From CAMCXT01 sp040403315 (GTDB lineage: Bacteria; Bacteroidota; Bacteroidia; M30B66): a DNA stretch of 64,000 nt. Of this stretch, positions 8,001 through 14,658 are shown in pieces. The notes under the pieces were generated by a model. That model worked only from the letters and a program-made list of their open reading frames with translations, had not been told where the DNA came from and did not search any database. Position 1 is the first letter of the stretch. Each line of letters opens with the position of its first letter. The stretch spans positions 124,001 through 188,000 of the forward strand of contig JBBAKX010000001.1 of assembly GCA_040403315.1 (NCBI GenBank), read 5' to 3'. Made by a program: the position numbers and the translations under genes.

Positions 8001-10704
8001 TAGCGTTTGTAACAGTCTTAGTAAGATCTGTTTGAACTGCGAAGTAGTTGCTGTAACGCTGATTCAATGAACCTGCTCCTGGCGCTGTTGTAGCACATGT
8101 AGAAGACTGGCTAATTGTTCCAAGAGTTACACCCACAACTTCACCGTCGGCAGTAATTGTCGCGTTTGAAGGGCAGTAGCAAGCAAACAATGCGTTTTGT
8201 GCAACTGAAACCGGAGCCGAAGCTGTTGATGCTCCACCATTTGTACATGTAATGATACATTGGTATTGAGAAGCAAGCGTTTGGTTTGGTACAGTATAGG
8301 TTGCTAAAGTTGCTCCACCAATTGGTGTGAAAGTAGCTCCACCATCTGTTGAACGCTCCCACTGGAAGGTGAAATCGCAACTTGCATAAGCAGCACTTAA
8401 ACTCAAATCGAATGGAGAAGAAGGACAAGTTGTAGCTACAGATGACAATGCGTTTGATGCAGCAGGCGTACCTGAACATGCACCACCATTGGTAATGTTT
8501 ACAAGATAGTCTTCTGTTTCACCCCAAGTGTAAGTTCCACATGCAGAGATGACAGTAGGACTGAAAGTTTCAACTGCCACTACACGCATTCCTGTTAAAC
8601 CTAATGTGGCTGTACAAGGAATAGCGAAGTTGTCAGTGAATGCAGCACCAGAACCAACGCCTGAAGGAAGTGGCCCCGCATTAGCAACGGTTTCTCCAGC
8701 ATCGTTGAAGTCGCCATCTTTGTTAAAGTCGATAAACACACGAACACTTGAAGTGTATCCTGTTCCGCTGCAACCTTGAACACCTACCGAAATAGGATAG
8801 TTTTGGCTCAAGTTAAGGTTTGGAGCAGCTACTCCAGTGTAGTTGCTGTATAGACTAGCAACAGAACCTGAACCAGCTGCCAATGCGTTACATGCAGAAG
8901 TGTTGTTCAAGGTACCAACTGTTACATTTACGATGTCTTCATCGGCAGTACTTGTAGCTGCTGATACACAATAACAATTGTAGCCCGGCGCCATGTTGAT
9001 TTGCAACGGTGTTGAAATCGTTTGGCTACCACCATAAATACAATCAACCTTACAACGATACCAAGTGGTTGCAGTTTGGCTTCTTACCAAAGTTGCATTT
9101 GTTGCACCTACGATATCAGTATAAGTTACACCGTTTGGTGAGCCTTGCCACTGGAAAGTGTAACCAGCCAAAGCATAAGCATTGCTCAAACTCAAAGTAA
9201 AGTTCGCACCTGAACATACAGAAGCAGAAGTAGACTGCGTAGTGGATGCAGGAGGGGTAACTGTACAAACTGCAGGTGTTGTAAGATTGATAAGGTAATC
9301 TTCTGTTTCACCATAACCGTAAGTTCCACAAGCAGGAATAGTAGCAGGCGTAGTAGTTTCTTGCAAAACAACACGCATACCTGTGTTACCATCTAAGAAA
9401 GACCCCGGGATGTTAATTGTTCCAGTTGTAGAAACAGGTGCTGTTCCTGCAGCAATAGCAGGAGATACATACACCTCTTCGCCGGCATCAACGAAATCTC
9501 CATCTTGGTTACCGTCGATAAAGATCTTGAATGCTCTTGCATAGTAAAATCCACTACAAGTTCCGTGGTTAACAGAAAAACTTACAGGTACAATTTTTTC
9601 GATTGATGCTGGAGCCACGTTAAAGTAGTTAGCATAACGATTCAAAATTGAACCTGGGCCAGTTGCAGCAACTGGACAAGTTGAAGTATTGTTCAAAGCA
9701 CCTACAGTAACATTGAACAATTCAGTATCGGCAGCTTGTGTCGCTGCAGATGCACAGTAGCAACTGGTAAAAGCTGTAGTTACTTGCACAGGAGTTGAAG
9801 TACCTGTATTTCCTGAACACGTTACTTGGCAACGGTACCACGTAGCAGAGGGCACGGTGGTGGTTAAGGCAGCCAAGGTTGCGCCCCCTATGTTTGTGAA
9901 GGTAACGTTATCGGGCGAACTTTGCCACTGATAGGTAACACCGGAACCCGGTGTTGAATTTTGAAGGGTGAAGGAAGCTGGACCACCCGGGCAAACAGAA
10001 GCTACAGAAGCTAGTGTATTGCCTGGTGCAGGAGTACCCACGCATGGCGAACCAGCAGCTTGCGTAACAACTACATCATCAAAGTTTAAATAGTAATCTC
10101 CGGACCCCCAAGCGGTTGTCCAACGAAACCAAATATTTGTTGATGCCGGAGGTGTAAACGTATGCGATTTAGACAAACACGCCGCAACCGATGCTTGCGC
10201 CTCGTTGGTAATAGTGGCAATGTTAGTCCACGGACCAGCGGTACCTACAGTAGAATACTGCACGGTATAACTACCCCATGCGGCTGATCCAACGGTATTT
10301 GCAGACCAATTACGCACTTTGTAAGTGTAGTTCAATGTTACCAAAGCGGAATTGTTGCCTGTAATAGCAGGACTTACCATGGAACCATTTGTTCCTGAGG
10401 TATAAACATTTCGGCGCATAGAGCCACCTACGCCGCCGCAAACTGTTCCACCCGTAAAGCGGGTAAATGCTCCAGTCGGAGCTGTTCCACCACCAGTCCA
10501 ACCAGTAGAGTTTGCATCGAAGTTAAAGTTGTATGCAATTTGGCTGGCCACTTCCGTAGAAGGCAAGATGGCCATCAACACCGCAAACAGGCTCGCTAAA
10601 GAGAACGTTCGCCAGCGTTGAGTCCGCCGCGTAATTCTCTCTACACGAATGGGCAAATCTCCTTGGTGAGGCGACTTACCCGTAAGAGTAGTGATTTGAT
10701 TCAT
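2092..10704 (-). CDS. Giant (2870 aa) multidomain T9SS type A surface protein
   Basis: A very large secreted protein, probably an adhesin or surface-layer component. Order by eye: a long signal peptide with a basic n-region and likely cut after VAS at about 54; a jelly-roll-like domain (about 56-215); then alternating Ig-like segments (YQWQ...WYRC pattern) and three GEVED-type domains ending in GETEDY near 470, 733 and 995; a fourth Ig-like segment to about 1105; then seven related modules of about 140 residues (about 1110-2085), most with a PANDNC...DDDVWYSF signature; a beta-rich region with FWGAPISNATLSSLS; a PKD domain (about 2690-2770, WDFGDGS); and a type A sorting domain (FSIFPNPATDV). 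The many paired cysteines suggest disulphide-stabilised domains. No catalytic motif is recognised. Binding target unknown. The gene stands alone with a terminator. Confidence 0.85.
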   Translation of the reverse strand: MNQITTLTGKSPHQGDLPIRVERITRRTQRWRTFSLASLFAVLMAILPSTEVASQIAYNFNFDANSTGWTGGGTAPTGAFTRFTGGTVCGGVGGSMRRNVYTSGTNGSMVSPAITGNNSALVTLNYTYKVRNWSANTVGSAAWGSYTVQYSTVGTAGPWTNIATITNEAQASVAACLSKSHTFTPPASTNIWFRWTTAWGSGDYYLNFDDVVVTQAAGSPCVGTPAPGNTLASVASVCPGGPASFTLQNSTPGSGVTYQWQSSPDNVTFTNIGGATLAALTTTVPSATWYRCQVTCSGNTGTSTPVQVTTAFTSCYCASAATQAADTELFNVTVGALNNTSTCPVAATGPGSILNRYANYFNVAPASIEKIVPVSFSVNHGTCSGFYYARAFKIFIDGNQDGDFVDAGEEVYVSPAIAAGTAPVSTTGTINIPGSFLDGNTGMRVVLQETTTPATIPACGTYGYGETEDYLINLTTPAVCTVTPPASTTQSTSASVCSGANFTLSLSNAYALAGYTFQWQGSPNGVTYTDIVGATNATLVRSQTATTWYRCKVDCIYGGSQTISTPLQINMAPGYNCYCVSAATSTADEDIVNVTVGTLNNTSACNALAAGSGSVASLYSNYTGVAAPNLNLSQNYPISVGVQGCSGTGYTSSVRVFIDFNKDGDFNDAGETVANAGPLPSGVGSGAAFTDNFAIPCTATLGLTGMRVVAVETFSPTVISACGTYTWGETEDYLVNITNGGACSGTPAASNALSSVATTCPSSPFDLSLSAAYASCDFTFQWERSTDGGATFTPIGGATLATYTVPNQTLASQYQCIITCTNGGASTASAPVSVAQNALFACYCPSNATITADGEVVGVTLGTISQSSTCATTAPGAGSLNQRYSNYFAVQTDLTKTVTNAMSVSIAGCGTTAYNYITKVWIDYNRSGVFEAGELIYTSPITLAPVGGGSTALNFTFAVPLSATDGLTAMRIVSWETTFAGDVTACGTYGYGETEDYTVNIITPPTCSGVPAGGTIPASLQILNNTSTTLTPLGAEVALGITYQWEESDDNGGADAWDVVVGGSGANLVNYTTPTLSTTRWYRLVTTCTEPGGGIATSNAIQITTVGGASCADPYVVASLPFTLNFSSNGAGNDIGVQTSSCSNLYGGGQDVVFEFTAPSAGNYEISLVNTSNTRFIGWFLKSGTDCALTTLASQLSCAVSTGTYNSAHNVVAIPSAGTYYLIVDYASPVTQSNFFLRIRQTPAAPANDNCASAATLIQGGATCTSAVAGTTAGATTSGIAVACSGGNADDDVWYSFVATSDAVVVELNASTNGVVQSGSNLAWELHPVTCGSAALFCNNTSANRGVSETNTVVGISTGTTYRIRVYDMDAGYGSAGGNFSICLTTPPPPANNDCAGATVLAVGASCVTTSGNTVAATQSLPASACSGFTGNADDDVWYEFTLATATNVNIEVAASNTTMDPVVQLYSGSCGSPTSLFCSDNSLRGGVERITRVLAAGTYFVRVYHYGVGTGAGGSHTICVTNSFPAIAPANDNTCQAIDLGIANTCSPEGPYTTNTATRSLNMTLAEQGDGTPNDDVWFKFTTDASQTSVSINVQGGGGFDPVFQVYTMSNCKTLTGLFAPVDFTFANQSETQTVFGLTGLTTYYVRVFDWNATASAGSFTICTYVTPPPPNDALANATLLYQQNSATCFGATDGYTVNATSGDAAAPGSCGGAADDNVWYTFIASAPTATITVTGSQGFNPTVDFRSGAGAGTSVICANATGVDGTEIISATGLTVGQAYKVQVYGGGVNPAGWGTFEICIFGTASAPLNDNCSGAFALPNASPCSPVSGVLTGATQTLPANCSFNSPTYDVWYSFIASSSQATLTPVGASGATDMVVEMFSGSCGTLTPIGCADNDPAPGTENLVVTGLTPGVVYYARVYAASSIAPATATGVNPNFTLCYTGVPPVNDNITGATLVNVSSIRADIATNNLGATNSSLSPGAYFTGWNNDVWFRSIVPTNGVVAINVVGIGFNDTKVRVFTSSDNTATGTLTNIAWDDDGGAGLGSYVYMSGLTPGNTIFYAVDGFTAANFGQFRINVNDGWLWTGANGFNHNGAGTWINQGATDATPNPFATVTNSFSTGWGVAAGDAVINIPAGGNQPVVVSNASVGGIKFVGGVFTQARITINASVILTLNGRTFAGSGRGITGSSAGGRVEGAGRLDIGSAVSQDVNIAYPTRFRCATTVLGTTNVNSNGNMIFDNGASLYSGLTGPAFSMVNGNITYRRQGNTSQYVYNFWGAPISNATLSSLSAPGLLPNLYAYNTANATGLDYLGTQAGWQPLTPATAMQPTKGYIATGAGLANFTGLPNQIGLSYTPQSGAGGNDFNLLANPYPAPLGASNFLTANSARIVGGAMYLWDDDASGGANYGAGDFIVYTGLGTVNGPNSGSPFSGNIGSCQGFFVNYNTAGGGTFSFTNAMKVYGTNSEFFDATTITRLRLRMENVNTVASEAIVAFLEDATDAADAQYDALRLAGNTQMSLYTFNGNLEYAVQAWPTLTNERVIDLGTVNTVAGPSTIAMNLFENFDASVIVYLEDTELGVFHNLTENSIYSFNNSGLNGETVRFRLHFRAPISVASSMDCSGTESGKIIVANPNATPVALEVKNANNEVVATATAFLGEHEVTNLSAGNYSLNLTYADGGSTTKNAVVESNGMTAPASFIASATTVSIADAIIEFQGTAQGASEYIWDFGDGSIVTGDLNPVHAYTSLGVYTVTFTALNNGCGSTATSTVSVTNDATSIGSATTNNGFSIFPNPATDVANLLLNVDRSESSVTISINDAAGRLVNTKLVNDVRSGSVIGLDINGLANGVYQVTVEGKNFRNVGRITIAK

Positions 10705-10837
10705 ATTGGTTGAGTTTTGATTGTTTTAAAATTGAAAATTCGAAGGTGTATTACGTTTATTGGGGTTTGGATGTTTCATAGGCGAACGGCATTTAAAAGA
10801 AGAATGCTTCATTTGGTTAGGTTAATGGTTGTGTAAA

Positions 10838-11485
10838 TTATTTCATTTTCTGCGAAAAGCCAAGCTCTACTCGGCAAACCTTCATTTGAAAGTCAATAGC
10901 GAGCATCAAGCCTTTTAAACGCAGATTTTTGCTTGGAAGCATATTAATTTCTTTTATAAGCTCAACTTCACGAGAAACATAAGCGTCCCATATTTCTTTG
11001 TCGAGGTATTCGAGCCCAATATACGATAAACAGAATGAGAATTCGCGCAATAAATCTTCGCCCATGGTTTCACGCAGAGCTTTGTTATGACTAAACTTAG
11101 GCGGTGTAACTGGCGCTTCAGCGTCAGGATAGAGCTTAAGAATGTTCACGCAATTGCTTCTACTATCATTTGGTTGGCGATCAGAAAAAATCGCATTCTG
11201 GGTTGATTTCCAAAGGCCATCTGCTTGTCGAATGCTGTAAAATTCTTTTAAGTCTTGAAACTCTTGGTAAGCTGATCTAATCTCTAGGTGATTAAATAAG
11301 GCGAGACTCACTTCATCTGCACTAACCAACCTTCTTGTTCTTGGAGATAGCGCTTCTTCTTTAGAATTGAACAGCTGAGGCCCGTCTTTCTTGATCGGTT
11401 CTGCATAAGCAGACTTAGTCGTTCCTTGAGCAGAGAGCCCAAAGCAGCTTAGAAGCAATACATATATAATAGTAAGTTGCTTCAT
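10838..11485 (-). CDS. Exported protein of unknown function (215 aa)
   Basis: Not recognised. The N-terminus MKQLTIIYVLLLSCFGLSAQ is a clear signal peptide, so the protein is exported. The rest is charged and probably helical, with no known motif and no sorting domain, so it is likely periplasmic. It starts two bases after the stop of the gene at 11488-12237, which strongly suggests one transcript and a shared role. The 133 bases between this gene and the giant cargo gene hold no visible hairpin. Confidence 0.6.
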   Translation of the reverse strand: MKQLTIIYVLLLSCFGLSAQGTTKSAYAEPIKKDGPQLFNSKEEALSPRTRRLVSADEVSLALFNHLEIRSAYQEFQDLKEFYSIRQADGLWKSTQNAIFSDRQPNDSRSNCVNILKLYPDAEAPVTPPKFSHNKALRETMGEDLLREFSFCLSYIGLEYLDKEIWDAYVSREVELIKEINMLPSKNLRLKGLMLAIDFQMKVCRVELGFSQKMK

Positions 11486-11487
11486 GG

Positions 11488-12237
11488 TTAATTTAAAAGA
11501 TTTGGAATTGTTTGGGTATTCAACAATTCGTCGAAAACCATAGTGGAAAGCATGAACCGTTGTTTTGCAAAAAGCTCAATCACCGAAACATCTCTTTTTG
11601 CCAAAGATTCTCTGAGGGCGATATTTGGCAATTCATAAAAATACCAAGGGTATGCTGCCGCCCATCCATAAAGACAGTTGTAATATTGGGCTAATTCATT
11701 CTCTATTAACGACAGGTTATTTGCAATCATCAATGGCATTTTTGTGTTGGCATCAACGATGATGGCATTGCCACAATTAAATTGTTCTTTGTAAAGAAGT
11801 TCGATGTTAATGTCTTTTGAAATGTACTCGCGAATCCAATTCGGCATTTCGATATTGCCTCTTCCGGTTCCGTTGCCATCTGTTCCCGCAGGGTCGATAC
11901 CTGTGGTGTGAAATTTTACGGCTCTGGTGTACATTTCTACCGACTGTTCACTTGTAATTCCCGCACCCACAAGAACAGGAATAGGCAACAAGCGCGTAAG
12001 AGTATTGTATGCTTCAGGGGCAACTTTAATTCCTTTTCTGAATTGACCACCAATTGCGTAATTCAGGTAATACTCAGGTAACAATGAATCGGGCGCAATG
12101 ATGCGACCAGTAGACTGAAGTTCAAAGCCTTCAGGCAACTTATTCTGCGCATAAGCACTTGAACCACAAGATAATACCACTAAAAAAAGTAGCATTAAAA
12201 TTGTTGTGCTTACAAATGTTCTTTTATAATTTCTCAC
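11488..12237 (-). CDS. Exported protein of unknown function (249 aa)
   Basis: Not recognised. I place the start at the GTG at 12237, which gives n-region RNYKR, a hydrophobic stretch and a signal peptide ending in SAYAQ; a TTG at 12261 in the same frame is the alternative and adds eight residues. VLSC before GSSAYAQ could instead act as a lipobox, so a lipoprotein is possible. The mature part has several aromatic clusters (YYLNYAIGG, YGWAAAYPWYFYE) and no sorting domain. It is the first gene of a two-gene unit with 10838-11485. Nothing visible gives a function. Confidence 0.55.
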   Translation of the reverse strand: MRNYKRTFVSTTILMLLFLVVLSCGSSAYAQNKLPEGFELQSTGRIIAPDSLLPEYYLNYAIGGQFRKGIKVAPEAYNTLTRLLPIPVLVGAGITSEQSVEMYTRAVKFHTTGIDPAGTDGNGTGRGNIEMPNWIREYISKDINIELLYKEQFNCGNAIIVDANTKMPLMIANNLSLIENELAQYYNCLYGWAAAYPWYFYELPNIALRESLAKRDVSVIELFAKQRFMLSTMVFDELLNTQTIPNLLN

Positions 12238-12261
12238 TTCTTCAGTTACGTATACAGACAA

Positions 12262-12765
12262 TCAGTTTATAAAGGTAATGAAAAGTTATTATTGGTTCGA
12301 TTACACAACATCATTTTTTTTAATAAAAAATAATCTGACCCTCATATTTGCATTAAATGACAAATGGTACAGCACTTTTTAGGTGTTGATTGCATTATTG
12401 AGAATTCCTAAAGATTTATCGTTAATTCCATGTTAAGAATATAGGCAGAATCGCATTTCGATTCGCATTGTGATAAAAACTTACATCATTTAATGACATT
12501 TTGAACATCCATGCAGCCGTTTCACAATTGGTTTTCGGTTTGAACACTTTGCAAATTGATTAGAAGTTCTTCCTGCGGATTTTTGTATACTATTGTATAG
12601 AAATGGTTGTAGAGCATAAACTTTCCTTATTAGAAAGCGATTTAGTTTTATCCTTATTAGTTTAAACAATTGGTCTGTTCATCTTTTTCGAAATCTATCC
12701 ATATCTTACGCATATATATGTTGTTATTGTATCTTTATATTTGATGCTCTACAAAAATTAATTTC
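12262..12765. other. AT-rich divergent intergenic region
   Basis: About 500 AT-rich bases between two divergent transcription units. I see no ORF, RNA gene or terminator. A 9-bp inverted pair, CATTAAATG at 12351 and CATTTAATG at 12487, is too far apart to be convincing. The only clear signal is the -7 element at 12736-12743 for the plus-strand gene. Confidence 0.5.
12736..12743 (+). promoter_or_regulatory. -7 element (TATATTTG) for the type B cargo gene
   Basis: TATATTTG matches the Bacteroidota -7 consensus TAnnTTTG exactly and lies 22 bases before the ATG at 12766. No -33 TTTG is found at the usual 19-21 base spacing. Confidence 0.55.
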
Positions 12766-14550
12766 ATGAGAAGATTGCTGGTGTTAATTTGCTTTGCCTT
12801 GCTGTCGAACTTAGCATATTCGCAACAAGCAGGAAATTTTAAGTACGTAATTAATATATGTTCCGGCGATAGCGTGCGCGTTGGAATCCCTCCACAAGTA
12901 GGAGCTTTGCATATTTGGCCCGAGATTGCTCCATTTTATGAATTCTATGGAGATACCGTTGGTGCATACTTCGAAAATCCTGGCGAAGCAGCCATTGTGA
13001 TTGAAAATTTCATCACCCGATTCTACGAGGATGGCTTTGTTACAAGCGATACACTCATAGTCAATATTCTGCCCGAACTTCAAGAAGTCTTGCCCGAATT
13101 GACTTACTCTATTTGCTCGGGCGATACAGTCAATGTATTCTACCCACCCGTTCCTTACGGGTTTATGTACGCCAATCCAGATTCAAGTAGCGAGACAATT
13201 ACCAATATCGGATCACCCAGAATAGACCTTTACCCTACCGTTTCAACAGTCTACGATCTATACATCGCCAATATTGCAGGTTGCCAGATTGGGCCCTATG
13301 ATCTTACAGTGAATATTCAATCGTCGATCGATTCTTTAGTACTCTTTATGCCCGATTCGATCTGCTTTAATTCCGAGCCTTTCGAGATAAGCTATTATCC
13401 TAGCGATGCAACTGTTTTTGGCGCTGGTGTTACAAACGATTTGGTTTTCTTGCCAGAATTGGCTGGTGTTGGAAAGCACTATATAACAATTACGAGAGGC
13501 TTCGGAGCTTGTCAAGTTACACGTGTTGATTCTATCTACTTGGTTTCCGAGGATGATGTTATCTTTCCAGAAATACAAAACCCTTGTCAAAACGATCCTA
13601 AATTTGAACTCACGGGCGGCATTCCAACTGGCGGGGTTTACCTAGGCGAAGGAATAGAAGGAAGCAATCCAGCACTTTTCAATCCAAACACACTTTTGCC
13701 CGGTAATTATACCATCGCCTATAATTTCGTTGGAGATGATGAATGCCGTGTCGAAAAAACGCAAAACGTGTTTGTGAAAGCAATTCCTGACAAACCAGAA
13801 CTTTTGTTTAATGGAGACTCCACCGCCTGCGCAGGAGACACAATCGTTTTAAACTCATCTATTTTTGCAGTTCGCTACGAATGGAGCACTGGCGATACCA
13901 CGCAATTCATCCAAGCTTTCAATACAAGTTTATATTATGTGACGATCGTCGCCGCCAACGGATGCCGCAACTACTCCGACACCACCTTGTTGAGCTTCAA
14001 CCCACAACCTGAACTCACATTGGTTAGTCCAACCTTCTCGAATGGCTTCAACCTCAGTACTTACGGCGCTACCGATGGATCTATCGATGCCACCATCACC
14101 GGAGGCGTAGCACCCTTCTTTTTCACTTGGTCGAATGGCGAAATAACGGAAGATTTAGAAAACATACAGTCAGGATTCTATCAACTCACCATCAGCGATT
14201 TAGGAGGATGTGGAGATAGCGATACCATAACGCTCACTCGTCCCGACACCATTATCATTGTTGATCCTGAAGATTTCGATTTGCTTATTCCCAATGCTTT
14301 CACCCCGAACGGGGATGGCTTCAACGATGTGTTTTTCATTCGTGGCCTAATTCCAGAACATGTGGAAAACGAGTTCTACGTGTTCGACTTCCGTCGGCAA
14401 CTGGTGTATTCGGCCCAAAACTACAGCAACACCTGGAACGGAACCGACAACAACGGAAAACGATTGCTCACTGGCACGTACTACGGGGTGTTCAAATCGA
14501 ATGGACTCGAGAAACCGTTTACGACCGTGATTGATTTGAGGTACGAATAA
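12766..14550 (+). CDS. T9SS type B (gliding-motility-type C-terminal domain) cargo
   Basis: A 594-residue secreted protein. It begins with a signal peptide (MRRLLVLICFALLSNLAYSQ). The middle is made of beta-sandwich modules with spaced cysteines and ICSGDSV/ICSGDTV motifs, like the PKD/SprB-type repeats of flavobacterial surface proteins (for example YEWSTGDTTQ and FTWSNGEITEDL). The last 90 residues are a type B sorting domain: IPNAFTPNGDGFNDVF, then YSNTWNGTDNNGKRL and GTYYGVF. Type B domains use a different route of anchoring from the type A cargos elsewhere in the window. Function is probably surface attachment or structure; no enzyme motif is seen. The gene ends 11 bases before a REP palindrome. 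Confidence 0.85.
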   Translation: MRRLLVLICFALLSNLAYSQQAGNFKYVINICSGDSVRVGIPPQVGALHIWPEIAPFYEFYGDTVGAYFENPGEAAIVIENFITRFYEDGFVTSDTLIVNILPELQEVLPELTYSICSGDTVNVFYPPVPYGFMYANPDSSSETITNIGSPRIDLYPTVSTVYDLYIANIAGCQIGPYDLTVNIQSSIDSLVLFMPDSICFNSEPFEISYYPSDATVFGAGVTNDLVFLPELAGVGKHYITITRGFGACQVTRVDSIYLVSEDDVIFPEIQNPCQNDPKFELTGGIPTGGVYLGEGIEGSNPALFNPNTLLPGNYTIAYNFVGDDECRVEKTQNVFVKAIPDKPELLFNGDSTACAGDTIVLNSSIFAVRYEWSTGDTTQFIQAFNTSLYYVTIVAANGCRNYSDTTLLSFNPQPELTLVSPTFSNGFNLSTYGATDGSIDATITGGVAPFFFTWSNGEITEDLENIQSGFYQLTISDLGGCGDSDTITLTRPDTIIIVDPEDFDLLIPNAFTPNGDGFNDVFFIRGLIPEHVENEFYVFDFRRQLVYSAQNYSNTWNGTDNNGKRLLTGTYYGVFKSNGLEKPFTTVIDLRYE

Positions 14551-14561
14551 GGGATTCTGAA

Positions 14562-14658
14562 CCTCGGACTGAAGTCCGAGGCTGCGGGGATATCTTGGGC
14601 TTGGGGGAAGGCCGAATGATCGTTTGAGGTACATGCAACCTCGTACTTCAGTCCGAGG
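14562..14658. repeat. REPIN-like pair of inverted REP palindromes
   Basis: Two 20-base palindromes in opposite orientation, 14562-14581 (TGAA loop form) and 14639-14658 (TTCA loop form, one mismatch), separated by 57 bases. The second abuts the dxs stop codon at 14659-14661. The pair fills the gap between two convergent genes and may act as a bidirectional terminator. Its sequence matches the REP cluster around the transposase at 17100. Confidence 0.75.

Noticed and set aside
2473..9392. Many open frames on either strand within the giant cargo gene
   Set aside because: They are shadows of the biased, repeat-rich coding sequence and have no start signals or motifs of their own.
12351..12495. 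Inverted repeat CATTAAATG/CATTTAATG
   Set aside because: AT-rich, 127 bases apart, and expected by chance in such a region.
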